From Cricetomys ansorgei (Eukaryota; Chordata; Mammalia; Rodentia; Nesomyidae), in NCBI GenBank assembly GCA_026225945.1, contig JAMJFZ010000239.1, forward strand, positions 26,251,501 through 26,315,500: a DNA stretch of 64,000 nt. The letters are read 5' to 3'. The notes under the pieces were generated by a model. That model had not been told where the DNA came from. It made no database searches and worked only from the letters and a program-made list of their open reading frames with translations. Positions 30,213-41,377 of the stretch are shown here, piece by piece (position 1 is the first letter of the stretch; each line of letters begins with the position of its first letter). The translations under genes and the position numbers were made by a program.

Positions 30213-30764
30213 ATGCTGTTTAGCAGCTTTACAAACTTGAGAAAAGGTAGAGGAACCAGGAAAAAAAAATCCACCTCATTCACAAAAATTACACAAGGCT
30301 CAAGTGAAGCTTTTACCGATTTCTTACAAAGGTTAACTGAAGCAGTTAATAGAGCCATCTCAGACCCAGAAGTGAGACAGGTGCTGACTGAGACAATGGC
30401 ATTTGAAAATGCAAACACGGAGTGTAAGAAAGTTTTCAGGCCATTACAAGCAAATTCTGCACCATTGGATCAATGGATCCATGCTACTGCAGATATTGGT
30501 TCCAACACTTACACAGCTGCTGTACTAGGACAAGCTACAGTTATAGAGCTGAAATACTCAAATGTCCGATGCTTTAACTGTGGAAGACTCAGGCATCTGC
30601 AAAGAGTTTGTGACCAAGCTGCTTCCAAAGGCAATAGTTTCTTTAAATATCAGTCAGAAAAAAGGAGCAGATTTCCAGGGGTGTGCAGACGGTGTGGAAA
30701 GGGTCAACACTGGGTGAGTGAATGCAGATCCAAGAGAGATATGCAGGGGAATTCCTTGAGTTAG
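30213..30764 (+). pseudogene. ERV gag remnant, part 2: capsid C-terminal domain and nucleocapsid
   Basis: A 184-codon frame whose first ~25 residues are read-in. Residues 28-41 (QGSSEAFTDFLQRL) match the retroviral major homology region. The capsid C-terminal domain follows (DPEVRQVL, FENAN). Two canonical CX2CX4HX4C zinc knuckles lie at residues 120-133 (30570-30611) and 158-171 (30684-30725), separated by a basic linker as in class II nucleocapsids. All eight Cys/His zinc ligands are retained. Knuckles bind viral RNA for packaging. The frame is offset from part 1, so no continuous Gag exists, and nothing recognisable as protease follows. The open frame most likely persists by chance, but it is unusually clean. 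Confidence 0.85.
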
Positions 30765-30790
30765 GAAATGCCACAGGGGGCTAAATTCCG

Positions 30791-32249
30791 GCCCCTGAAG
30801 GGAAGAAAAAAAAAAGAGAGACGCACTGTATTCTGTCAGCAGTGGGGTAGCATGCAAACCAAGAAAACAAAAACCACCACAACAAAAAAATCCATTATAC
30901 TGACCTCATTTCTTTTTTTCAAAAATTAGCTTTGTAGTTCTTAGTGTGTGGTGTTTTCCAAAAATTAAAAAAAAAAAATCTCCATTCCTACTTACTTTCT
31001 GAATGTAAAATAAACAAACCAACAAACAACAACAAAACAACAACGACAAAAAAACAAAAACAAAACACCAACAACCAAACTGAAGAGCTGAGGGTTTGAA
31101 AGAGCTAGATGAAAAATTCAGATGGATGTGGGGATGGAAGTGAATGGCATAGAATTCACTTGCAAGAGGACTGTGTTTTCACGGAGACGTCACATGTGTT
31201 CCTCTTGTACTTCACAAAAGAAAGTCCGTTGTCAACACTTTCTCCATATTTATAAGTGTTGTTGGAGTTTATTTTTAGTTGTGTTTAAAATAATTGTTTT
31301 TGTCCACTGTTGAAAAAAGGGAATACATAGGCCTTGGCATTTTGTATTGTTTGCAGGTGTTGGATTTCTGTGGGGGTTGTTTGATTGCTAATGATCTGCA
31401 TGTGCTATCAGTAGAACACCTGAGGAGTTCTGAAAGAATAAATACACCTGAGCTCAGAGGCTTGGGGTTCCACTGGGAGTATGGTACTGGCCGTGATGGT
31501 GGTTCCCTCTGCTGAGGTCTGACAGGGCTCACAGTATGATTATGCCTCCTTATCGTTCCTGGTGACCCACCCAGTAGGCATACAACTACCTTTAAGTCAC
31601 TTCTTTTGACTTATGACTCAAAATATCTGCTCTCTCCTGTATGGGAGCATTGCTGAGCTTCAATGGATTCAGGCATCAGACAGTTAATGATTGTTTTAAA
31701 TCCTTTTCAAGACATGGTGGGTGGGGATAATCATGCTTTACTCTGTTACTTTAGTGAGGTCTCTGTTAGCACTTCAATAATCACCTCCCTTGTTTTTCTT
31801 TCACCTAAGGTCCCCACCTCCCCACTCCACACCCTCCACCCCACCCCCAGGGCTAAACTTCTTTACACTCCACTTCATAAGCTATCCTTCAGATAATATT
31901 CTGGGCAATCTTTAATTTTTGACTGCTTTAAAATCACAAATGATCCCCTAACAAGCATTTTTCTGTATGTGTATTTTATCAATATTTTGTATTTAATAAT
32001 TATCATCAATGAATCGGAGCTCCCTGCACACAGGGCTCCAGCTTCATCCTGAATGGCTCTCCTACTGTTTCAGCCCAGAGTCATGTTTGCTCAGTCTGGT
32101 ATCCAGAGGCATGTACTTTTGTTAGCCTAACTCAAAGACCATCCAGTGAGCTCTTATTTTCTTTCTTATTTAATTCATTTTGAAGGTCAGCATGCAAAGT
32201 AAGGGCTTTTTACAACAGTCATTTTTAAAGTCTAAAACAGATAACTTAG
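30791..32249. other. Unique sequence with A-rich run
   Basis: CAA/AAAC-rich runs at about 30855-30890 and 31013-31080. Frames at 31122-31532 and 31663-31896 show no domain. No SINE is recognised across about 1.4 kb. Confidence 0.5.
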
Positions 32250-32400
32250 CACCAGACAAGGGGACACTTACCTGTGGTCCCAGCATTTGGAAGTTTGAGA
32301 CAGAAAGATGGCTACTTTGAGACTAGACTAAACTACAGATCAAGGTCTCAAAAAAAAAAAAAAAAAAAGAAAAGAAAGAAAAAAGAAAAAAGGTTTGGCT
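32250..32400 (+). repeat. Old B1 SINE with poly(A), plus strand
   Basis: caccagacaaggggacactt, cctgtggtcccagcatttgg and gatcaaggtctcaaaaaaaa, with an A/AAAG tail. Confidence 0.8.
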
Positions 32401-32964
32401 TAGATGGAAATAAAGAGCAAAATGGACTCTAATACTTTTTTCTTCTTAGAAACAGTTTACACAGTATCTTCATTAGAGCATCAAGAGGAAGTTATTTAAG
32501 GTTACATGCCGTAATGTTTTCATAGATTGAAACTGTTGATAAGCCTCAAGTTGGTTTCTTCAATCTCATTCTTTATTGCTTCCTCCCAAATAATGTATTT
32601 CATTGTTAATATAAAAGCACACTATTGTACTCTCAAAAGAACTTGGCATTTCATAAATAAAGACTGAGGGGAAAAAAAAATCTGCAAATCTTTGCCAGCC
32701 TTCAAGTCCTTAAAGTTAATTTCACTGTCACAAATAATTTCCCAAGAAAGCCGCCTGTGTTCATGGACCAGTCAATTGACTCGGCCACACATGTGGCCCA
32801 CACTTCCCTGCGAGTCTAACTTCTTCATGGCCCCAGGACTTACGGGATCAAAACACTCTGCTCAGCCTGATTATTCAGCCTGTGGACAATCCTCGAGGCC
32901 GTCTGGAACAGGTTCCAGTCCTCTTCCATACATCCTCAAATCACAGCTCCTTCTTGTATGCTTT
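32401..32964. other. Unique sequence, nothing identified
   Basis: AT-rich then mixed; no exon-like ORF. Confidence 0.5.
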
Positions 32965-33065
32965 TTTTTTTTCTTTCTCTCAGACAGGGTCTCACTCTGC
33001 AGCCTTTGCTGGCCCTGAACCCACGGAGATCGGCCTGCCTCTGCCTCCCAAGTGCTGACCACAAA
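32965..33065 (-). repeat. B1 SINE, minus strand, truncated
   Basis: cagacagggtctcactctgc, gatcggcctgcctctgcctc, ccaagtgctgacc; the 5' end of the element is missing. Confidence 0.85.
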
Positions 33066-33127
33066 GCCCACCCCAAACATAGTTAACTTTGCTGGTGAGA
33101 GTGTATTTGCTAAGGATTTTTCTGCAG

Positions 33128-33130
<3 letters not shown>

Positions 33131-33168
<38 letters not shown>
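33131..33168 (+). repeat. (CA)n microsatellite
   Basis: About 19 uninterrupted units. Confidence 0.96.
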
Positions 33169-33169
<1 letters not shown>

Positions 33170-34091
33170 CTATCATAGATACATATTTTACTGCTTTGTT
33201 TGAATTTCAACAATATTTTAATGAGCCCTGGTTCTTTTTTCCGGCCCATTTGTCTAGGTGTGGTGTGACCCTTCTGGTTCCGGTTGTATTTCCATTTGAC
33301 CATGTTCCTTCTTAAGGACAAGGATATTGACTTTGGACCCCAGCCCTTGGCACAGAGCCCAACAAATGCCAGTCGTACCCTTGAGATACTGCCAGTGTTT
33401 AGATAGAGGCATACAGATGCCGATGGTGACATTAACTCTTTCTATGAACCTAAACTGTTCCAAAACAAGTCTTTCTTAAAATGAGTGTTGTTGAAACGGG
33501 AAATAGCGAAGAGGCCATAGGCCCCTGGAGAAACCCTTCCCTACATTTTGATAGCATGTGAATCCAACAGGGCAGGTTCCCTTTGTCTATTTTTACACAT
33601 TAAATCCCTCAGCCTATCTAAACTAAATGGTATAAAACAATACCCATCTTTTACTTTGCTTTAAATGTGCTGTTCGGATTGGGTTCAGTAGGACAGTCTA
33701 GTTCTACCCTGTTGGAGGGTATCTTAACAGCCAGGGCCTACGGACATCTGAAGACACACTCCTGTGTCTGGTAGTTGATGCTGAATGGAGGCTGGGACCT
33801 CTCTCAGCACCTGCACCTCTCCATGTGGTTTCCTTACCCAGCAGTTGGGTTCCAAGAGCAAACGTCCCAAGATGGTAAAATCAACTCTATGGTGTCCTTG
33901 TGAATTACCTTGGAAAGCCATACTGCATCACCTGCAATGATATCCTGTTGGTAGGCAGCCACAGAGGTCTGCTATGTTCAAGAGGAAGAGGTACAGCTCC
34001 CAGCACTTGATGGGAGGAACATTCTACCTCTGGGAAATAAAATCTTCCACACTCATGAATAAATTGATAAAAATGCTCATGTGAAAAATAA
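33169..34091. other. Unique sequence, no gene identified
   Basis: SINE-free for about 0.9 kb; the minus frame at 33254-33463 and those at 33724-33921 have no recognised domain. Confidence 0.5.
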
Positions 34092-34318
34092 TTGGGGCTG
34101 GAGAGATGGCTCAGCAGTAAAGAGCACCTGTTGTTCTTGCAGGGGATCTGGGTTCAGTTCCTAGCACCCACGTAGCGATTCACAACCTTCTACATAGTTC
34201 CAGTTCCAGGGGATCTGGTATCCTCCTCTGACCTCCAGGGAACCAGGCATATAAGTACATACATGTATGCATGCAGGCAAAACACTGACACAAAAATCAA
34301 AAGAAAGCTTTAAAAAAG
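34092..34318 (+). repeat. B2 SINE, plus strand
   Basis: ggggctggagagatggctca, gggatctgggttcagttcct, agcacccacgtagcgattca, ccagttccaggggatctggt and cctcctctgacctccaggg; AAAG-rich end. One of the best-preserved B2 copies here. Confidence 0.95.
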
Positions 34319-34364
34319 TTTACAAATTTGTTTTTGAAGATATTCACTCTTTATATTCATATAA

Positions 34365-34424
34365 AGAGTTAGATGTCACCATTAGGAGTTAGGTGTCACC
34401 ATTGGGAGTTAGATGTCACCACTG
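34365..34424 (+). repeat. 20-bp minisatellite, 3 copies
   Basis: Three head-to-tail copies of ggagttagatgtcaccattg (34365-34384, 34385-34404, 34405-34424) differing at one to three positions. Confidence 0.92.
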
Positions 34425-34449
34425 GCATCGGTATGACACTACATGGCAG

Positions 34450-34545
34450 TTTCCTAAGGATGCTCCTGGAATTTATTGAGTGCTGTGCCAGTGGCTTGGG
34501 TCAAAATTATCCTTGCCTTTAAGAAGTCTAATTCCTGGCTATGTG
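34450..34545 (+). repeat. Possible MIR/L2 fragment
   Basis: tttattgagtgctgtgccag followed by ttatccttgcctttaagaag resembles the 5' part of MIR-type repeats. Weak. Confidence 0.3.
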
Positions 34546-34569
34546 GGAGACAGGGAAGAACTTTGCAAC

Positions 34570-34660
34570 ATGCCAGGTATGGTGGTTCACACCTGGTTTC
34601 CCAGTACTCAGGAGACTGAGGCAGGAGGAGTGCAAGTTCAGAGTCAGAAAAGAAGACAAG
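34570..34660 (+). repeat. B1 SINE, 5' part, plus strand
   Basis: gccaggtatggtggttcaca, cctggtttcccagtactcag, gagactgaggcaggaggagt, truncated before the second half. Confidence 0.8.
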
Positions 34661-36000
34661 AAAGAAGAAGCAGCAGACAGAAGTATTAGCGGTGGTGGCA
34701 GCCCTACTACTATTGGGAGAAACTTAATATTCATGATCAATGCAATAACACAGGTAGGTACGTCTATACAGTATCTCCATAGGTAAAGGGAAGAAGAGAG
34801 CTATGTCTTACCTTATTACGATAGCTCTTAGAACGTGTGGGGACCAAAGGGAGGACCATGTCTCCATAGGAACAGGATGCTCCCGCTGAGTCTTTCTAAT
34901 TGATACCAACTTAACTGGAACTAGACATGAGTGAGTTTGCACTTAGGGTTTTCTGCTTGCATCTTGAGATCCGCTCATCTATCTCCAAAGGCCACTCCTG
35001 GCTTAGTCTCACTAAGAGAACGACTTGCTAGAATTTGGTAATGTTCTTGCAGAATGAGAAATACTGTAAATGTAGCAACACTAAATGCTGAACAGATTTC
35101 CACCATACACTCGGATGTTGGTTTCCAACCATTATCAGTCAAGAAATAAGTCTTGTGAGTAGCCACTTGCCAGTGCTCGTAGTGTTCTTAGACTGCTCCA
35201 AAAATCAAGCCATGTTCACGTGAGAGCAAAGGAGATAATTTTTTTATAACATATAAAAATCCAAGTATTTTTCATATATGAATTTTAAACACAATGTAAT
35301 CATGTTATACATACAGTTCTGAAACATTTAAAGCTACACACTGACAATGAGTACCTTCCTGTGTCTATTGACATGGTCGCTCTCGATTCTTTTGAACGTG
35401 TCTTAACGTTATGATCATAGCACTACCTAATCATTACTTACTTGAGGATATTAATTTTTCTCCATTTTCACAATAACAAATGAGGCCACCAGCTTTGTGT
35501 ATATATTCAATAAGCATTTTATCGAATATAAGTAATATTCAATAAAATCACAAATGAAATATATAGTAATATTAATGGTGATATATCTGGAGAATGGTAG
35601 ATCATTTAATAAAAAACAATCTACCTTGTATTTTCTTTCTTTGCATTCTTGAAAATTTCATTTTGCGGTAACATGCAATTCGATTCGAATAGCTATCAAT
35701 GCATCAGATACATGAACTTGCCAGAGACAGGCTAGCTTATGTAAGCTGGCTCACATTTGGCTTTAATCCAGAGTGTTTATTTCTAAGGGGAGTCTTTCAG
35801 AGAAAACCTTCTGATTGGCCTTTTCTTCACTCCCCTTTGACTCTAGGCAAACAATAAAAGAGTAAAGGAAATATTTGCGGCAAACAGTTGAGAACATGTT
35901 GGAATTATCTTTCTTATTTGGATAAGTCAATGCATCATCTTGCATGTAAATTTATCTATTAGAAAACCCAGATTATTTTGTCATTTAAAAACAAATATCT
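34661..36000. other. Unique AT-rich sequence, no gene identified
   Basis: About 1.3 kb without SINEs or substantial ORFs. The stretch 35220-35700 is very AT-rich. Confidence 0.5.
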
Positions 36001-36140
36001 ACCGGTATGGTGGCACATGCCTTAAAAATCCCAACTTTTTGGAGACAGAGGCAGGAGGATCTCTGTGAATTTGTGGCTAGCCTGGTCAACATGGCAAGTT
36101 CTGAGCTAGCCAGAGCTACATAGTGAGATTTTGTCTTAAA
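36001..36140 (+). repeat. B1 SINE, plus strand
   Basis: accggtatggtggcacatgc, gacagaggcaggaggatctc, ggctagcctggtcaacatgg, cagagctacatagtgagatt. Confidence 0.9.
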
Positions 36141-36238
36141 AGAAAGGAAGGGAAGAAAAAAATGGAAAGAGGAAGAAAGGGAGGAAGGGAGGGAGGGAGG
36201 AAGGGAGGGAGGGAGGAAGGAAGGAAAAAGAAAGAGGA
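36141..36238 (+). repeat. (GGGA)n/(GAAA)n polypurine tract
   Basis: Almost pure purine for about 100 bases, expanded from the B1 tail. Confidence 0.95.
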
Positions 36239-36247
36239 GCCAGATAA

Positions 36248-36365
36248 AATTAAGCTTATAATCTTTGCACTTGGGGAGCTGAGACAGGAGGATCTTGACA
36301 ACCATCCTTGGCTGCACAGTGAGAGGCTAGCCTGAGCTACTGAATAAGATCCTGTCCCCAGATAG
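36248..36365 (+). repeat. B1 SINE fragment, plus strand
   Basis: aatctttgcacttggggagc, tgagacaggaggatcttgac and tactgaataagatcctgtcc. Confidence 0.7.
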
Positions 36366-36881
36366 CAAGTGACAAAAAGAAACAGAAGCAAAGAGACTAG
36401 GAATAGACTAGGATGACGGTGATGTGGGATGGGGGGAAAGTCCTTGTGGTGCATGTTGAAAAGGAAGCCCATGGTCCCTGGGACATTCCCTTAGTTTTAT
36501 GTCCACAGACACATGGATATTCCAGACTTCTCTATAACACTGTTCTAAAGCTACCAGCCACGAAGCATAGAGTTAACAAAGCTTCAAAAGAAGAGCATCG
36601 GAGAGACAAGGTTATCATGAGCATCAGTGAAGCTTGGAGCACTTCTTTATTATTTGTGCTGTCTTCTGGTATTCTTGGCAGCACAAAGTCTCCTAAACAA
36701 GTTAATCTTCAACTCAACGGAACAGTTCTCTTTGAAATGTCAAGAAATACTTCTCAAAATAAAAAAACACCGCAACTATCAGTGGAGAGTATTTTTAAGT
36801 TTCAGTGTTGTAGAAACACACCAGTCAGCTCAGTATAGAAACAGCACACGCTGCTCTTTTCTCCGACAGAATTAAAGTCTT
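36366..36881. other. Unique sequence, no gene identified
   Basis: Frames at 36413-36838 (141 codons) and 36627-36875 overlap. The former begins with Gly/Lys/Val-rich unique sequence but shows no domain I recognise. Confidence 0.5.
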
Positions 36882-37005
36882 GGGCCAGCAAGACAGCTCA
36901 GCTGGTAAAGGATCTTGCTGCCAAATCTGATGATCTGGGTTCAATCCACAGGCCCCCTACGTGATGGAAGGAGAGGACCAACTTCTACATAAATCAGGAA
37001 GACCG
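36882..37005 (+). repeat. B2-family SINE, truncated, plus strand
   Basis: gggccagcaagacagctcag, ctggtaaaggatcttgctgc and gatctgggttcaatccacag retain A and B boxes; the 3' half is lost. Confidence 0.75.
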
Positions 37006-37234
37006 TTCTTCAAAGTAGAAAATGAAAAGTGGGCTAAGTATGCAGTTTCGATCCTCAGTACTGCAACAACAATAGCAAATAAAACAAAAAGTCTATGTGT
37101 TTCAGAAACACATATATGAATGTGACACTGTTCAGGAAGACCGCCCCTTGTTTCTCAGCCTGTCCTCAGTAAGGTTCTGATGTACAGTTTCTTAGCTTGT
37201 CCACAGTTTTTTAACATCACTGTATGTGGGCCAT
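37006..37234. other. Unique sequence with possible ID fragment
   Basis: tttcgatcctcagtactgca near 37049 resembles an ID B box and tail; otherwise nothing. Confidence 0.35.
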
Positions 37235-37432
37235 GCTGTGTATTGTGTGTGTGTGTGTGCATGTGTGTGGATGTGTGCATACATATGTGGGGGGGTGTGC
37301 ATGCATATGTGTGGCTGTGTGCATGCATATGTGTGGCTGTGTGTGCGCATGTGTGTGCGTGTGTGTGTACATGTGTGTGTAGGTGTGTGCTTGCATGTGT
37401 GTGCAGGTGCATGTGCTGGTATACGGGACTGT
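37235..37432 (+). repeat. TG-rich irregular microsatellite
   Basis: TGTG/GCATG/GTGTGGC repeats over about 200 bases. Cys/Val-rich plus and His/Thr-rich minus frames are artefacts. Confidence 0.92.
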
Positions 37433-38552
37433 AAGAGCTAAATGTCAAAGTCAGTTGCTTTCCTCTATCACCCTCTAGAGAGCCTGGAAGCCCTGAGGGA
37501 GTGAAGTCCTGGATGAATGTGTGCAGTTGATGTGGCCATAGCCACATCAAGGGCCCGAAGCCTCAGACCCGTGGAAGCATGGCAAAGCCTTCCCTCCTTG
37601 TCTGAGTGTGACTGTAGATGGTTGTGCAGAATATGTCTACCATAGCTTTCTCCCTGCAAGATGTTTAGGGCCTAAAGACTGCTCCCCTACAGAGATGACT
37701 CCTACTGAGGTTAGCTAAGCCTGCCTCCTTGTTCAGCAATATACCCTGCAGACCATAAACCTTGTCTCTTTGTTTATCTGGTATAACAACTTGTTGGGGA
37801 AATTTATTTCCAGTTATGCTCATGTACCTTTCAAACAATTGTTTTGAATGTTGTTGGGGGAAGGGCTACTAAGCCTTGGCAGTCTGCTTCCAAACGCAGG
37901 TGCTGGCTTGATGCAAATCTGGTGTACTGGTGTTTGCGTCCTCATAGCCTGCACCTGCTCATGGTTCTCGGACAGAGCCATTGTCGTTCAAATACCTTAC
38001 ACCCCCAAAATCTTCATGTTAAAGGACATTTGTGGGAGGTGCTAATTCTCTGTAGGTTCTGCAGTCAGTTTCCCGAGGAACACCTTGGTGAGACTGAGTT
38101 CTGACTTCCGCCATAGGCAGCCACGTTGACCAGCAGAGACTGCAGGTGTTAGGGACTTTTCAACTGAGGCGAATGAGGCCTATGGGTGAGGGGGTGGAGC
38201 TTTTGTATCAATAAAACACCTGCTATCAGGCAGTGATCCTCTCAGTCCTAAGATGGTTTCTGCCACTGAAGGCTGTGCCTTCTGTTAGGTCTGGCAGGCT
38301 TGCATGAAGGAGTGTCTTTTGTCCTTTTTGCTGAGCTCACGGTAGCAATCGGCTACAACAACCCTTGTTCGGTCTATATAATAAACCCGATGAACTTCCT
38401 GGGTGCCATGGATTCTCCATCGAAAAGCCCAAATGACCCACCCCCCAGTTTCTGTCTGTGTCTGTTTTCTTCCTTCCCTTGCTGTCTCCAGCCAGGTCTG
38501 TCCCCAGAGCCATGCATGAATGTAAAAACTTTCTACCTTAAAAAATTTTTTA
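37433..38552. other. Unassigned sequence, partly LTR-like
   Basis: Around 37640-38290 the pattern of pyrimidine-rich text, AATAAA (38210-38215) and ctgctatcaggcagtgatcc recalls a degraded LTR, but no terminal TG...CA repeat or duplication is visible. No coding exon recognised. Confidence 0.3.
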
Positions 38553-38884
38553 AAAACATTTTTTGGGCACATGTGGCGGTCAGAGGACAACTTGAAGGAG
38601 CGGGTTCGCTCCTTTTACCATGTGTGCTCCAGGACTGAACCTGGCTCACAGCCTTGGCAGCAAGGGCTCAGCCCTCTGCCTTAACTTTTTAGTCAGGGTC
38701 TCTCACTGAACCTGGAGTTCACAGGCTGGCTGGATAGCAAGCCCCTGGGAGCTTCTGGTCCCTGCCTTCCAGGGTTGGGACTATAGATATGCACTGCCAT
38801 ATATCCGCATGAATGCTAGGGATCCAAAGTCGGGTCTTCGTGCTCGAAGACAGGACCTTACCCACTGAGCCACCTCCCTAGTCC
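38553..38884 (-). repeat. Rodent B-type composite repeat, minus strand
   Basis: ggcggtcagaggacaacttg, agtcagggtctctcactgaa, ggatagcaagcccctgggag, gttgggactatagatatgca and the reversed tRNA-like end actgagccacctccctagtc. Most complete of the four copies. Confidence 0.8.
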
Positions 38885-39995
38885 CAGTGTCATTTACTAC
38901 TGTATAAAATATTTAATATCCTAGTCTATTTCCAGGCCCACTGGGGGGCGGCGGGCGCTTTAATATAACCTGAGCACTCTGGTGGCCTTTGACCTTGTTT
39001 CCTTGTAATTACTTAGACTGCAGTAGTCGCTGTTGGAGTCTGCTCTGGGCACCATGCTGGGCAAGAGCCAATCTCAAAGCCATGAAGACTGCATGGCACT
39101 TTACCTTGGTACGAAGGCTTGTGATTCTCTTTGGGTATTTGTGGGGACAGAGGTGTGTTAGCTGTCCTTGAATCACATAAACCGAGAATCAGGACATGAG
39201 ATACCGAAGCAATATTGAGGGGAAAAAGCAAACAAACGAAGGTTACCATCCCCCGCAGGTCTGCAGTTCCACGTTCGGCTCTTAAGCACGCTGGCCACAG
39301 GGAAGACACTGCAGGGTCAGTTGTTGCGTATTCTAACTTGCGCAGTATTTTCTTGTAGTGTTTTCTAGACTCCCATTGTATCCGGCAAGAACGTGAACTC
39401 CAAGTGGTGCAAACAAACAGCGGACAAGCTAGGTCACCAGTACTTCCAAGTGCTGATGGTTCCTTGAACTTCTCCAGAGTCATGCTAAGGGAGAGCTACC
39501 AGAACCCTCCAGGCCTGAGGCATAGAATAAGCAACAGTGCTCACCATGTGAGCTGTGAGGGCGAGATCTGTAGCCTGGGTCCCCTTTGCAGCCCGTTCCT
39601 CTCCTAGGGCCCAATTTTACATGCCCCCTCTTGACAAACAAAAGGTGTCCAACCTCCCTGACAGCACTGGAAGCCAGACTCATCTGCTCTGGACCTCAAG
39701 TCACCCAGCAAGCTTTCTGAAACACCCACCATTTTGACTGGGAAACAGGAACAAGATCCCCCCTCCCTTTGTCTTTTAAATTATTTTATGTTTTTAGAGG
39801 CCTGGACAACAGAAAGAACTGGGCTCTGTAAGCCTTGTTCACGAGCTCTTTATGAAGACACAGCAGGAGGAAGAGGTGGTCACTTTTCACTGGGTACCAG
39901 GTTTTAGATGTGCAAAATGAGGGTCCTGAAAATGTGTTCACAACAACAATGTGAACATGCAAAACACCACCATGAGCAAGATGGTAGATCTTGTA
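38885..39995. other. Unique sequence, no gene identified
   Basis: The minus frame at 39013-39483 (156 codons) and several smaller ones overlap opposite frames; none shows a domain, and splice and Kozak context is not convincing. Confidence 0.5.
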
Positions 39996-40028
39996 AAAAA
40001 TAAATAAATAAATAAATAAAATAAATAT
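39996..40028 (+). repeat. (AAAT)n microsatellite
   Basis: About six AAAT units with flanking A/T. Confidence 0.9.
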
Positions 40029-40534
40029 ATATCATGATAAAATTCTTGTATGTTTTAAAAGTGCTACCCCAAGAACAAGGGATTGATTGCAAAACAAAAG
40101 GGAGGTCCAGAGTTCTGGACATGGAACTGTCATCTTAGTGATAACAGATCCAATGCCCAGGCACAGCGGGGCTTTGAGTCTTCTCAAAGTCGCTGGTTGG
40201 ACGTGACACGCTCTGAGTGATTCAGCTGTCCATACTCAGAGCTGTGTGTACACAGGAAACATGGCTGGGGCACAGCTTTAATGTGCTACAGGCTAAATAA
40301 CATGGAGCTGTGAGCCAGTGGAAGGACTTGAAACATTTTATAATATGCGAAACATCATAACTAAAATGGTGTAACACAACATGGTGTGAGCGGCTGCACA
40401 TAATTGACTCTGTGATGTAACAGTGTTTAACATCATCAGGCTGGTGCGAGGGGCGGAAGGAGCTTCTGTAATACTTCAAACAGGTTTTAGAGTGAGAGTC
40501 TGTTAGGTGGAAAAGGGAAAAGAGGAAACATTAT
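40029..40534. other. Unique sequence, nothing identified
   Basis: No repeat or ORF of note. Confidence 0.45.
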
Positions 40535-40608
40535 TGTAAAATTAATAAGAACTGATCATGTACCAGGCATTGTAGTGGGCACTTGAAATGCATTATGTGT
40601 TATGTTAC
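40535..40608 (+). repeat. MIR fragment, plus strand
   Basis: tgatcatgtaccaggcattg, tagtgggcacttgaaatgca and ttatgtgttatgttac match the 5' half of MIR. Confidence 0.7.
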
Positions 40609-40638
40609 AAAACACTCTCACTGGTGTATGTGCATGTC

Positions 40639-40690
40639 CGTGCGTGTGTGCGCGCGCACGCGCGTGTGTGTGTGTGTGTGTGTGTGTGTG
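40639..40690 (+). repeat. Alternating purine-pyrimidine (CG/TG)n tract
   Basis: 52 bases of perfect alternation: a TG/CG-rich start, a gcgcgcgcacgcgcg core (about 40650-40664) and a TG tail. Potential Z-DNA. Confidence 0.95.
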
Positions 40691-41377
40691 AAGTTCCCAG
40701 GTCCACAACTAAATCCTCTCTGCTCCCTTTTCTTCCTTTCTTCAGAGCCTTGGGGATTATTTAGTACCCACAATCCCTCTCCTATTCATTCTCTCTGGAC
40801 AGATTCAGACCGAATAGAGGCATCTCAGTCCCAGAACAGAGGCACCCAGAAACAAAGTCTAGTGACTTTGCAGTGAATCTAAGGTTTCCTCAGGATCAGG
40901 TGCACAGATCGATCGGCTGAGACCTCATCAGTTGTCAGGTGATCCCAGACTCGCAAACACTCACTACAAAGCAATGAGAAATGCAGCTGTCTGAAGATAC
41001 CCTGGTATGCCCACACCGCATCACCTGGGAAAGAGGTGGAGAACTCCAAGTCCAGGCCCCTTTTCTAGAACTCGCTCCAAGAAGCCGGAGGCCAGGGGAG
41101 TCTCCAGGCCTATTTAACCACAAATGTTCCATTCCTCCACACCGCTTGCCAATTAATCCTGAATTAATTATAACATTAAAATTTTAATTATAAGTATGTT
41201 CAATTACCATCTTGTACTGCTTTAATGTTTTACTATGTAACTCTTGTACCCTGTGGTCACCAGTACCTCAAGGTGAGAAGAGCCTTGGCTGGCTTCTTAC
41301 ATGTCTTTGAAAGAGTCTACCTGAATCTGACTGGGGCTCAGAAAAAGCATACCCTTTTATTTATGATTCTACTTTTT
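40691..41377. other. Unique sequence with AT-rich homeobox-like block
   Basis: At 41145-41205 there is a run of gccaattaatcc, tgaattaattat and tttaattata cores. No ORF or repeat. Confidence 0.4.

Larger units (their letters stand above)
29665..30790 (+). mobile_element. Endogenous retrovirus fragment, class II (betaretrovirus-like), gag only
   Basis: An isolated internal piece of a class II ERV. Capsid- and nucleocapsid-coding parts are recognisable, in order, on plus. I see no matrix start, protease, reverse transcriptase, integrase or env, and no flanking LTRs. Gag is broken by a stop at about 30136 and by a change of frame before 30213. Past about 30790 the sequence becomes A-rich and unrecognisable. 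A relic of an IAP/MusD/MMTV-like lineage is most likely; the exact family is not determined. Confidence 0.85.

Noticed and set aside
32992..33432. 146-codon minus ORF with Cys/Val repeat
   Set aside because: Spans the (CA)n tract and a B1.
36413..36838. 141-codon plus-strand frame
   Set aside because: No domain; overlaps a second plus frame at 36627-36875.
39013..39483. 156-codon minus-strand frame
   Set aside because: Composition is ordinary but there is no recognisable family, and smaller frames compete on plus; treated as chance.
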